A DNA stretch of 59,299 nt from contig NZ_BJYL01000005.1 of the NCBI RefSeq assembly GCF_007991495.1, positions 1 through 59,299 of the forward strand. The letters are read 5' to 3'. Of the stretch, positions 27,160-35,412 are shown in pieces. Position 1 is the stretch's first letter; each line of letters starts with the position of its first letter. Made by a program: the position numbers and the translations under genes. The notes below the pieces were generated by a model. That model was not told the DNA's origin. It searched no databases and saw nothing but the letters and a program-made list of their open reading frames with translations. Source of the stretch: Sporosarcina luteola (lineage in GTDB: Bacteria; Bacillota; Bacilli; Bacillales_A; Planococcaceae).

Positions 27160-29295
27160 TTAACCTAACTTTGAAGTACTAAATTTAATTTCCAATTCGT
27201 CGCCATTGTATATCGGATCATTGAAGCCGATCGGCTCTCCATTTCTTAGTAATTTGTATGAGGAAGCTGTTGTTGGCAGTGTATAGTCGGTAAAAAGGAA
27301 AACATCACTGAAAACAAATGGTTTTTGCACAGTCTCAGTTATCGTCAAGCGATCACCTTTATTTACAATCGTGGCATTGTCGGCAGGGTTTCCATTTAAG
27401 AGTGCTTGAGCACTGTTCCGAGTAATGGTGACAGCCGTCCCATTAAAAGTCACTTGTGCAGAAGCCTGATGTCCAATTTTTAAAGAAGAAACTATTTCGC
27501 CAACCGTTGGAAGGGTTTGAGCGATATAGCTGATTTCATCCCCGTCCTTCAAATCATAATCGGCAAAGATCTGTACATCGTCGATTAGGAACTTCGCAGC
27601 ATGCTCCTCAATTACAGTCCTTTTATTATTGACAAACACTTCAAAGGGAATAGACACTTTTGCATCTAATTCTTCAACCACATCTCCTAATTTTGACGGA
27701 TAGGAATATCGAATACTATCACGATCTTTAATAAGTGTGTCTGGCTGGACAGGCATATTATTTATTTCGATTTGTGGGGCTATCGTTAGTTGTTTTCCAT
27801 TTATCGATACATGGATTGTTGTAAAATCTCCAATAAGATCGCGAACTGTTAGTTTAGCATCTTTTCCATCAACCCCAGGTACGAGTGTAATCTGATCGCC
27901 ATTAGTTATTTGGTGTTTGGTGCTTGCGGGATTGCCGTTGAGCAGGATGATTGCAGGGTTTCCATGCTCCCCGGGTATCGTTGTCATTTTCTCGTTTAAA
28001 GTTATCGACATGCCAAGCCCTGGCTTCCCATAAAGCTGTCTAGCTTTAATATTTGCAGCAAGCAATGCATCGCCAACCGTCATTTCTTTCAGTTCAAACA
28101 AACGGATCGTTTTGTCGTTGACGGTAACCGACATGTAATGGATGGGTGATCGTCTAGCGGCGATTGCAATCCCGATTGGCGTTACAAGGGCGGGGGTAGA
28201 AACGATGCCTTCCGATAACGTCACATCTTTCAAAGCGTCAAGACCCCGTATTCCGACACGATTCTCCGGTAAATCAAGCTGGCGGCTTAATTCCTTTGTT
28301 ATCTCAGGTGTTAAACTGCCCCCACCAACTACCATGACAGCTTGTGGAGATTTAGTGTTGTTCAGTCTTTTGATTTCTTCGGCGATATGCGATGCCAATT
28401 TATCAATGGACGGTTTGATAATTGAAATGACTTCCGAAGAAGGCACTTGTTGATCAAATCCTAATATATCTGTGACCGCAATGGATTCTTCAGTTGCTAA
28501 GGAACGTTTAGCAAGCTCTGCAACTGGAAAGTCTAGTAAATAGTGATTACTAAGCGCTTCGGTGATTTCATCTCCCGCAACAGGCACCATTCCATACGCC
28601 ACGACTGTATTATTATCCGTTATCGCAATATCGGATGTACCGGCCCCAATATCGACGAGGGCGACATTCAGTCTCCGCATGGAAGGCGGGATGAGAACGT
28701 TGATGGCGGCAATCGGCTCAAGTGTTAACGCCTCCATCTCCAAGTCTGCCCGTTTTAAGGCGGACAATAGCGACTCGACGACTACACGCGGAAGGAAAGT
28801 GGCAATGACCTCAGCAGAAGCTGTACGTCCCGTCTGGTCAATGAGACTGCCAATTTCATCTCCATCTAGTTTGTAATGAAGAACCGAATATCCTACACAA
28901 TAATAATAATCATCAGAAGTAGGATTGGCCGTTAATAATAGTTGCTGCGCTTGTTGGACAGCAGCCAATTCTAGCCGATTAATATCTTCGGAAGTGAAAA
29001 GCGGGTTTTCCGAAATATCAATTGTCATTGAACCTTCGGATGTTTTCAATGCGCGTCCGGCTGCTGCTACACTTACATGTCTCAATGTGCCGTGGCGGTC
29101 TTCTAAATTTGATTTTATTTCCGATATGACATTCGCGACACTTAAAATATTATGTATTTGTCCATCAATCATCGAACGGTCTTTATGTTCGATTGTGACG
29201 AGGTCGGCGACGTGATAGATACCATCGTTTTCAGTTAAGATAATACCGACAACTGAACGCGTACCAATATCGAGAGCAAAAAGTTTTTTTGACAG
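27160..29295 (-). CDS. FtsA-like actin-fold ATPase with five C-terminal repeats
   Basis: A protein of about 711 residues. The first 390 are an FtsA/PilM-like actin fold: phosphate-1 loop LDIGTRSVVGI, SHS2-like segment (VSVAAAGRALKTSEG), phosphate-2 VDIGAGTSD and adenosine motif VVGGGSLTPEI. The remaining 320 residues hold five tandem units of about 60 residues, each ending in a pattern like NGxP..(8)..NGDxI. No membrane-targeting helix ends the chain. The frame reaches TTG 29319 and ATG 29313, neither with a Shine-Dalgarno; AAAGGGTG (29303-29310) points to CTG 29295. This is not the division gene ftsA itself; its role is unknown. Confidence 0.8.
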   Translation of the reverse strand: MSKKLFALDIGTRSVVGIILTENDGIYHVADLVTIEHKDRSMIDGQIHNILSVANVISEIKSNLEDRHGTLRHVSVAAAGRALKTSEGSMTIDISENPLFTSEDINRLELAAVQQAQQLLLTANPTSDDYYYCVGYSVLHYKLDGDEIGSLIDQTGRTASAEVIATFLPRVVVESLLSALKRADLEMEALTLEPIAAINVLIPPSMRRLNVALVDIGAGTSDIAITDNNTVVAYGMVPVAGDEITEALSNHYLLDFPVAELAKRSLATEESIAVTDILGFDQQVPSSEVISIIKPSIDKLASHIAEEIKRLNNTKSPQAVMVVGGGSLTPEITKELSRQLDLPENRVGIRGLDALKDVTLSEGIVSTPALVTPIGIAIAARRSPIHYMSVTVNDKTIRLFELKEMTVGDALLAANIKARQLYGKPGLGMSITLNEKMTTIPGEHGNPAIILLNGNPASTKHQITNGDQITLVPGVDGKDAKLTVRDLIGDFTTIHVSINGKQLTIAPQIEINNMPVQPDTLIKDRDSIRYSYPSKLGDVVEELDAKVSIPFEVFVNNKRTVIEEHAAKFLIDDVQIFADYDLKDGDEISYIAQTLPTVGEIVSSLKIGHQASAQVTFNGTAVTITRNSAQALLNGNPADNATIVNKGDRLTITETVQKPFVFSDVFLFTDYTLPTTASSYKLLRNGEPIGFNDPIYNGDELEIKFSTSKLG

Positions 29296-29353
29296 AGTAA
29301 TACACCCTTTCATCGTCAAATACTGAGTTTTTTAGACAATTTGTAGAAATGAC

Positions 29354-29382
29354 GTGACTTTTCAAAAACATTTCATTATACT
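29354..29382 (+). promoter_or_regulatory. promoter of aroA
   Basis: GTGACT (29354-29359), 17 bp, TATACT (29377-29382). Confidence 0.6.
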
Positions 29383-29458
29383 AGGACTATTATATAAAAA
29401 TGTAACATAGAATTCCTACTTCGAAAAGGAATGATATGTGCGGGGAGGAGACATTAAG

Positions 29459-30541
29459 ATGAGACAAAACGATTTAGACGAGTTGCGTGGTCAAGTAGAT
29501 GAGTTAAATACTAAAATTTTGGATTTAATTAACGAACGTACATCAGTTGTCCAAGAAATTGGTAAAGTGAAGGAAAAGCAAGGTGTGAACAGATATGATC
29601 CAATCCGCGAGAGGGAAATGCTGAACGCACTAGTGCAATCGAATGAAGGTCCAATACCTAATGGGATTGTGGAACAGATTTTTAAAGGTATTTTCATGTC
29701 CGCTTTGGAAATTCAGGAGGATGAGCAACGAAATGCTTTGCTCGTTTCACGTAAACGAAAACCTGAAGATACAATTGTTGATGTGAATGGTGAAAAGATT
29801 GGGAATGGTACACCGTCATTCGTCTTCGGTCCTTGTGCGGTTGAATCTTATGAACAAGTATTGGCGGTTGCTGAATCCATTAAATCTAAAGGCTTGACGA
29901 TGCTGCGAGGCGGAGCTTATAAACCACGTACATCCCCTTATGACTTCCAAGGTCTCGGGCTTGAAGGTTTGAAGATTTTGAAGCGTGTTTCCAATGAAAC
30001 TGGATTGTCGATTGTTACTGAAATCATCACTCCAGCCCATTTGGAAGAGGCGCTTGAATATATCGATGTCATCCAGATCGGCGCGCGAAATATGCAGAAC
30101 TTTGAATTGTTGAAGGAAGCTGGGATGGCGAATAAGCCAGTTCTCTTGAAACGGGGATTAGCTGCTACGATTGATGAATTCATCAATGCAGCCGAGTACA
30201 TCATATCAAAAGGAAATAGCCAAATCATGCTTTGCGAACGTGGAATCCGTACGTATGAGCGGGCGACACGCAATACATTGGACATTTCGGCTGTTCCAAT
30301 TTTAAAACAAGAGACGCATTTACCGGTATTCGTAGACGTCACTCACTCAACAGGCAGGAAGGATTTATTGCTTCCAACTGCAAAAGCGGCAATTGCTGTT
30401 GGTGCTGATGGCGTAATGGCTGAAGTGCATCCTGATCCAGCTGTCGCTCTATCCGACGCTGCACAGCAAATGGATATTAAACAGTTTGACGAGTTCTACG
30501 AAGAGTTGCAAAGGTTTATGAATACGCACCAGATCGTCTAA
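29459..30541 (+). CDS. aroA: bifunctional chorismate mutase / DAHP synthase
   Basis: A 360-residue fusion. Residues 1-85 are an AroQ-type chorismate mutase ([19 protein letters not shown]), and from about 110 comes a type I-beta DAHP synthase barrel with [24 protein letters not shown] and DVTHSTGR. It commits erythrose-4-phosphate and PEP to the shikimate pathway; in this type the mutase domain gives feedback control by chorismate/prephenate. ATG 29459 follows GGGGAGGAG; the GTG at 29438 begins inside that region. It is monocistronic, with a promoter and terminator. Confidence 0.96.
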   Translation: MRQNDLDELRGQVDELNTKILDLINERTSVVQEIGKVKEKQGVNRYDPIREREMLNALVQSNEGPIPNGIVEQIFKGIFMSALEIQEDEQRNALLVSRKRKPEDTIVDVNGEKIGNGTPSFVFGPCAVESYEQVLAVAESIKSKGLTMLRGGAYKPRTSPYDFQGLGLEGLKILKRVSNETGLSIVTEIITPAHLEEALEYIDVIQIGARNMQNFELLKEAGMANKPVLLKRGLAATIDEFINAAEYIISKGNSQIMLCERGIRTYERATRNTLDISAVPILKQETHLPVFVDVTHSTGRKDLLLPTAKAAIAVGADGVMAEVHPDPAVALSDAAQQMDIKQFDEFYEELQRFMNTHQIV

Positions 30542-30550
30542 AGAAAATAT

Positions 30551-30585
30551 AAAACGCCGGACCTTTAAAGGTTCCGGTGTTTTGA
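30551..30585 (+). terminator. Rho-independent terminator after aroA
   Basis: AACGCCGGACCTTTAAAGGTTCCGG-type hairpin with TTTTG. A TATAAT (30587-30592) directly after it may start the ccpA transcript, with a TTTAAA -35 in the hairpin loop. Confidence 0.85.
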
Positions 30586-30636
30586 TTATAATGAAGTAAG
30601 TATGCGAGTACATAATGATAAGAAGGAGATTCGACA

Positions 30637-31635
30637 ATGTCAGTGACAATTTATGACGTGGCAAGAGAAGCGAACGTCTCCATGGCCACAGTTTCACGTG
30701 TTGTAAACGGCAATCAAAATGTAAAGCCCGCTACGCGTAAAAAGGTGCTTGAATGTATTGAGCGTCTTGGGTACAGACCGAATGCAGTGGCAAGGGGTCT
30801 TGCGAGTAAAAAAACAACAACAATCGGTGTAATCGTTCCTGATATTTCGAAAAGTTATTATGCCGAACTTTCCCGCGGCATTGCGGATGTTGCGACGATG
30901 TATGAATACAATATTATCCTTTCCAATTCCGATAAGCGTCCTACAAGGGAAGTCGAACTATTTGAAGATCATCTTGGCAAACAAGTGGACGGACTGATTT
31001 TCATGAGTGACTCACTTTCTGAAGAGATTAAGTCAGGAATGGCGACGGCAAATGTTCCGATTGTGCTTGCTGGTACGTTGGATTCGGATACAAACTTACC
31101 GACAGTCAATATCGATCATGAAGAGGCGGCATATGAGGCTGTCAAGAAATTGATTGACAACGGGCATAAGCGAATTGCACATGTGTCCGGTCCGATGTCG
31201 AGGGACATCAATCGTCTATGCAAGAAAGTAGGCTATGAGCGGGCATTGCGGGAAGCGGGCTTGCCACTGATAGAGGAGTATTTTGTTGAAACGGATAATA
31301 CGTACGATGATGCATATGAGAAGTGGAAATTGCTTCGCGATTTAGATGAGAAACCGACTGGTATTTTCGCGGGCAATGATGAAATTGGTGTTGGGATCTT
31401 GAACGGTATTAGGGATGATGGATTTGCGGTGCCGGGTGATTTTGAAATGATCTGTTTCCAGCATTCTTTGCTTTCACGTGCAGTTAGACCGCAATTGACA
31501 GCGATTGTTGTTCCGTTATATGATTTGGGCGCGGTTTCGATGCGATTGTTGACGAAGCTGATGAATGGGGAAGAGGTCGAGGAGACAAATGTTGCTTTGC
31601 CGTACCGTATGGAGGAACGTCAATCGACTAAATGA
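30637..31635 (+). CDS. ccpA: catabolite control protein A
   Basis: A 332-residue LacI-family regulator. The N-terminal HTH is TIYDVAREANVSMATVSRVVN (residues 4-24), then a hinge helix (YRPNAVARGLASKKT) and a periplasmic-binding-protein-like core. With phosphorylated HPr or Crh it binds cre sites and controls carbon metabolism. Position after aroA and overall sequence match Bacillus CcpA. ATG 30637 follows AAGGAGA. Likely targets in this window are acsA and the methionine gamma-lyase gene, both with cre-like sequences upstream. Confidence 0.95.
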   Translation: MSVTIYDVAREANVSMATVSRVVNGNQNVKPATRKKVLECIERLGYRPNAVARGLASKKTTTIGVIVPDISKSYYAELSRGIADVATMYEYNIILSNSDKRPTREVELFEDHLGKQVDGLIFMSDSLSEEIKSGMATANVPIVLAGTLDSDTNLPTVNIDHEEAAYEAVKKLIDNGHKRIAHVSGPMSRDINRLCKKVGYERALREAGLPLIEEYFVETDNTYDDAYEKWKLLRDLDEKPTGIFAGNDEIGVGILNGIRDDGFAVPGDFEMICFQHSLLSRAVRPQLTAIVVPLYDLGAVSMRLLTKLMNGEEVEETNVALPYRMEERQSTK

Positions 31636-31677
31636 AAAAAGCTGTTCCGGATGAATGAACCGGGACAGCTTTTTATC
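31635..31677 (+). terminator. Rho-independent terminator after ccpA
   Basis: AAAAAGCTGT..ACAGCTTTTT hairpin overlapping the stop codon. Confidence 0.9.
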
Positions 31678-31693
31678 ATTGAGATAAGGAACG

Positions 31694-31889
31694 TCAATCG
31701 GATTTCCGTTCCAGGCGGACGCTTTTCGCGGGCACGGCTTCAGCCTCCTCACTACGCTGCGCTTCGTTGCGGGGTCTTCAGCTCGCGCTGTTCCCGCTGG
31801 AAAAGCCGTAACGAAGAACGGCTTTTGCGAACAAAAGCGAAGCGTTGAGAGCACATCTTTGCATTTCGCCGCCTTCCACTCCAATCAAC
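31694..31889 (+). repeat. family A element copy 2, with core C
   Basis: Family A arms flank an inserted module (about 31799-31862) reading, on the minus strand, GCAAAGATGTGCTC..CGCAAAAGCCGTTCTTCGTTACGGC. AATCAAC is at 31883-31889. A 44-bp tail (31874-31917) recurs after copy 3. Confidence 0.85.
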
Positions 31890-31939
31890 TAGAGTGTGCT
31901 ATCAAACAATCGCGCCCGATTCTTGAACAGTGTCAAACC

Positions 31940-32131
31940 GTTGATTTCCGTTCCAGACGGACGCGTTCCGGAGGGCGTGCGGTGAACCAACCCGTTCGCT
32001 TCGCTTCCGTTGGTTGTTTCACCTGTCAAAGCAAAGATGTGCTCCTTTCGCTACGCTTCACTCGCAAAAGCCGTTCTTCGTTACGGCTCTCGCTGATCCT
32101 CCCGGAGTCGCCGTCTTCCACTCCAATCAAC
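31940..32131 (+). repeat. family A element copy 3, with core C
   Basis: Terminal GTTGATT (31940-31946) and AATCAAC (32125-32131) form a perfect inverted repeat. The core C module (about 32031-32096) is in the opposite orientation to copy 2. The following tail (32116-32160) duplicates that of copy 2 with one inserted base. No gene is seen between 31636 and 32224. Confidence 0.87.
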
Positions 32132-32224
32132 TAAGAGTGTGCTATCAAACAATCGCGCCCATTTGCTTTATAATGGCCTGTATTTTAATTGTTAGCGTGC
32201 TCGGCTGTTATACGGAGAAACCCC

Positions 32225-32941
32225 TTATTTTACACCGTGAAAAATAAATGATTTTGTTTCCTCTGTTGCCTGTTCAAATTCCCAATCTCCATAGGTTTGA
32301 ATTTGTGAAAAACCTACTTGGTGTAATGATTCATAAATCTCTTCTTGGGTTCGGAATCTTAATTGCATTTTTTCATGAATAACTACTTCATCCGTACGTG
32401 CATTTTTCACAGTTTCATAAAACGTAAATACATCTTCTACGAACCCCTCGTATTCCGTCCAAATTTCAAGCTGCTCACCGCTCAGCTGATCCGTTGCAAC
32501 ATCAGGAGTTTCATCTTTTGCCCACTGTTCCCATACTTTCGCTAATGGATTACGTGTATCAAAAATAAAGTGCCCTCCAGATTTTAATGCTCGATATGCA
32601 TCTGAAATGACGTTCTTCCAACTATCCTCTGTAAGAAATACTTGTGCAACATTTGCCGTCATAATTACAGCGTCGAACGCATTTGTTTGTAAATTTGTGC
32701 TATCACCAACAATCCAAGTTACTACGTCTGGATATTCCTTACTTTTCGCATATTCAATCGCTTCTTCATTCGGGTCAATAGCTGTAATATGATATCCTGC
32801 CTTCGCAAAATGAGTTGTCAGTCTTCCTGTTCCACATCCCAAATCAGCTATTTTTTTAGCATTTATCTTATTCAGGAGCCCTAAAAAGAATTCATCGTCT
32901 TTGCCCCAGCCATTAATTTGGTCATATACTAATGGAATCAT
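32225..32941 (-). CDS. class I SAM-dependent methyltransferase, substrate unknown
   Basis: A 238-residue methyltransferase with SAM loop LGCGTGRLTTHFAKAG (about residues 36-51), AIDPNEEAI for the second strand, and MTANVAQVFL as motif IV. The family includes enzymes acting on small molecules; the substrate cannot be named. Base composition is visibly more AT-rich than its neighbours. It sits where B. subtilis has motPS, between family A repeats, and 15 bp downstream of a 55-residue membrane peptide gene, so it may have been acquired with it. Confidence 0.85.
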   Translation of the reverse strand: MIPLVYDQINGWGKDDEFFLGLLNKINAKKIADLGCGTGRLTTHFAKAGYHITAIDPNEEAIEYAKSKEYPDVVTWIVGDSTNLQTNAFDAVIMTANVAQVFLTEDSWKNVISDAYRALKSGGHFIFDTRNPLAKVWEQWAKDETPDVATDQLSGEQLEIWTEYEGFVEDVFTFYETVKNARTDEVVIHEKMQLRFRTQEEIYESLHQVGFSQIQTYGDWEFEQATEETKSFIFHGVK

Positions 32942-32956
32942 TTATTTACCTACTTT

Positions 32957-33124
32957 CTAAATCATACTATTGTCTCTTATTTCTTCCATAAAATGGCCCG
33001 TTTGCGATATTGGTGATATTGCTTGTTCAGCATAATCTCCACCATCAAACAAATTACCAAATACAAAATATAAAACCACACTAGCAATTAACGTTAAGAA
33101 AAAAACACTAATATATTTGGACAT
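32957..33124 (-). CDS. 55-residue single-span membrane protein
   Basis: This small gene is short but well supported. A consensus AGGAGG (complement of 33131-33136) lies 6 nt before ATG 33124, and 55 sense codons end in TAG. Residues about 4-23 (YISVFFLTLIASVVLYFVFG) form a transmembrane helix, and the tail is acidic and polar (GGDYAEQAISPISQTGHF). I recognise no family. It is 15 bp upstream of the methyltransferase on the same strand, so the two probably form an operon. Confidence 0.72.
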   Translation of the reverse strand: MSKYISVFFLTLIASVVLYFVFGNLFDGGDYAEQAISPISQTGHFMEEIRDNSMI

Positions 33125-33191
33125 ATCATCCCTCCTACGAGTCGATACAATGGCCCGTTTGATGAATGTAACTTTATGAAATATACGCTCC

Positions 33192-33368
33192 GTTGCTTGG
33201 AGTGCAGGCTCCGACTCCGGGAGGATTAGCGTGAGCCTTGAGACCCCTCAAAAAGAAGGATGCCTTAATTTCTGCAAAGGTCGCAGAAATACGGCAAATC
33301 GAACCCTTCGCTGTTCAATTGGCTCAAGCCACGCCCTCCGGAAAGCGTGCGCCGGAACGTAAAGCAAC
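33192..33368 (-). repeat. family A element copy 4, inverted and diverged
   Basis: Ends are GTTGCTT (33192-33198) and AAGCAAC (33362-33368), both changed in a complementary way relative to GTTGATT/AATCAAC. Reverse-complemented, it shows the family arms GCTTTCCGGAGGGCGT, GGGGTCTCA and CTCCCGGAGTCGG. Confidence 0.75.
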
Positions 33369-33414
33369 AGTTTATACGCAACATCTCGGCCCATTTGCTG
33401 AAATCTATTGTATC

Positions 33415-33585
33415 TTAATCTACTTCATCAATTAATTTCCCATTGATTTCTTCCAGTTCTGCATCGGTCAAATTCGATGTACTCTTTACCACCCCAATTA
33501 TAGATGATGGCATAGACAGATTTTGAAACATCTTTTTTAAAATAGCCCAGAAAAAACAATTAATTTCTTCACTTTTTACATTCAT
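33415..33585 (-). CDS. possible 56-residue small protein
   Basis: An open frame of 56 codons from ATG 33585 to TAA 33415, directly after the acuC stop. The end (LTDAELEEINGKLIDEVD) is protein-like, but there is no clear Shine-Dalgarno; translation could be coupled to acuC, whose stop is 9 bp away. It could be a real small gene or the decayed end of a longer one. No family recognised. Confidence 0.4.
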   Translation of the reverse strand: MNVKSEEINCFFWAILKKMFQNLSMPSSIIGVVKSTSNLTDAELEEINGKLIDEVD

Positions 33586-33593
33586 TTACACAA

Positions 33594-34751
33594 CTATTTC
33601 TGATCACGAATGATATGTAGGGCTCTCTTGAGCATTTGGGCGTTTTTTTCTGTGATTTCATCCTTTCGTGGAATTGGTTCGTATAATGGTTTTGGGTCTT
33701 GCCATGTTTGGATGAACGGGACTGGTGATTCATCTTGCCAAGCATTCAACCAATCTTCGGGAAGGTGGCCAGTGGGGATCGGGATTTGCTTCATCGCAAG
33801 CCAAATGTGAGACCATGCTCTTGGAACGACTCGCCATATATCATATCCGCCTCCGCCTACTGCAATCCATCGCCCCTCACAATACCGCTCAGCAATTTCC
33901 CGAGCAATTCTAGGAATTTCTTCAAAGATTCTCATCGATCCATATAAATGGGTTAATGGATCGAAGTAGTGAGCGTCTGCGCCGTTTTGTGTCAAAATGA
34001 CATCGGGTTTGAAAAAAGCTGCAACTTCTTCAATTGCAGACTTATAGATTTCGAGAAATGAATCGTCCTCTGTAAATGCATCGATCGGGAAGTTGAAGGA
34101 AGTTCCATAGCCTTCACCATTCCCACGCTCCGTAATATTGCCTGTCCCCGGGAACAAATACCGACCGGTTTCATGGATGGAAAGTGTGCAAACGTCCGGA
34201 TCGTCATAAAAGGTCCATTGCACGCCATCCCCATGATGTGCGTCTGTGTCAATGTAAAGTACGCGGGCTCCGTATTTCTTTTGCATATATTTGATGGCGA
34301 CTGAGCTGTCATTATAGACGCAAAAGCCGGAAGCCTTCCCTTGAAAGCCATGGTGTAGACCGCCGCCCAAGTTCACCGCATATTTTGTGCGTCCTTCCAT
34401 CACTTCATCGACAGCTGTCAATGTTCCGCCTACAAGCATTGCACTCGCTTCGTGCATATTTGGAAAGATGGGCGTGTCTTCAGTGCCAATCCCGTAGACA
34501 GACCCGACATCTTCGCTGATTTGCCCTATTCCAGCTTTTTTTACAATATTAATGAACTTTGGATCGTGTACTAATAATAGTTCATCGTCAGTCGCCATTC
34601 TTGGCGCAATGATATCTTCTTCTGAAATTGCATTAATTTTCTTCAATAGATCAAGCGTCAGGACAATCCGTTTTTGATTGAAAGGGTGTGTATCTGAAAA
34701 TGAGTATCCAAGTTGTTTGTCGGAAAAAATGAACACAGCATCTTTTTTCAT
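33594..34751 (-). CDS. acuC: acetoin utilisation protein AcuC (histone-deacetylase family)
   Basis: A 385-residue class I/II deacetylase fold. HHGFQGKASGFCVYNDSSVAI, DTDAHHGDGVQ (zinc and charge-relay histidines) and GGGGYD near the C-terminus are all present. In B. subtilis AcuC removes the acetyl group from acetyl-CoA synthetase, opposing AcuA. The frame extends to 34778, but ATG 34751 overlaps the acuB stop (ATGA), the usual coupling in this operon. Confidence 0.93.
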   Translation of the reverse strand: MKKDAVFIFSDKQLGYSFSDTHPFNQKRIVLTLDLLKKINAISEEDIIAPRMATDDELLLVHDPKFINIVKKAGIGQISEDVGSVYGIGTEDTPIFPNMHEASAMLVGGTLTAVDEVMEGRTKYAVNLGGGLHHGFQGKASGFCVYNDSSVAIKYMQKKYGARVLYIDTDAHHGDGVQWTFYDDPDVCTLSIHETGRYLFPGTGNITERGNGEGYGTSFNFPIDAFTEDDSFLEIYKSAIEEVAAFFKPDVILTQNGADAHYFDPLTHLYGSMRIFEEIPRIAREIAERYCEGRWIAVGGGGYDIWRVVPRAWSHIWLAMKQIPIPTGHLPEDWLNAWQDESPVPFIQTWQDPKPLYEPIPRKDEITEKNAQMLKRALHIIRDQK

Positions 34752-35395
34752 AGACTTATGCCGGGAACATTCGGCCATAAGACTTCAAATCCGCTATCAC
34801 GTAAGCCTTGAATGACTTTCAGCGGATTCATCGTCTTAATACGAATGACAAGTATTTTATTATCCTCATTTTCTTTGTCAGGATAAACGAGGACGCTAAG
34901 GACATTCATCTTATGTTCATGAAACACTTTGGATACTTCAAATAGGATTCCTGGAATGTTTGGAACTCGAACTTCTATTTGTGAGCCCGGTTGGTGAGCG
35001 CCGGTCAATTCAATATATTTATACAAAAGATCCGTTTCTGTAATGATACCGACTAATTTGCTATTCGAAACGATGGGCAGACAACCGATCTGGTTGTCAT
35101 AGAAGACGACCGCGGTCTCTTCTACAAAATCCATTGGATGACCTAAAATTACATTGCGTTTCATAATTTCAGCTAATGTTTTTTTGTAAACGTTTTCATT
35201 TTTTGTGTCGGAATATAGTGAAGGCACTGCATCTTTCAAATCCCGGTCTGTAATTAGTCCGAGCACTTCACCCTTTTCTGAAACGATGGGAAGATGCCGG
35301 ATTTTATGTTCCTTCATGATGGCTAACGCGTCGTTGATTGTGTGATCCGGAGAGAGGGTTATAACCTCTCTCTTCATAATTTCCTCGATAAGCAT
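34748..35395 (-). CDS. acuB: acetoin utilisation protein AcuB (CBS-ACT)
   Basis: A 215-residue protein with two CBS motifs (about 1-60 and 75-130) followed by an ACT-like domain (about 140-210: VRVPNIPGILFEVSKVFHE). CBS pairs usually bind adenosine nucleotides, ACT domains small ligands; AcuB is thought to be regulatory within acuABC. It starts 17 bp after acuA, with AGGAGGTAATTC upstream, and overlaps acuC. Confidence 0.92.
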   Translation of the reverse strand: MLIEEIMKREVITLSPDHTINDALAIMKEHKIRHLPIVSEKGEVLGLITDRDLKDAVPSLYSDTKNENVYKKTLAEIMKRNVILGHPMDFVEETAVVFYDNQIGCLPIVSNSKLVGIITETDLLYKYIELTGAHQPGSQIEVRVPNIPGILFEVSKVFHEHKMNVLSVLVYPDKENEDNKILVIRIKTMNPLKVIQGLRDSGFEVLWPNVPGISL

Positions 35396-35412
35396 CTATG
35401 AATTACCTCCTA

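Noticed and set aside
31859..32134. Open reading frames within the repeat block
   Set aside because: They follow the GC-rich repeat sequence, lack ribosome-binding sites, and similar frames arise in other copies of the element.
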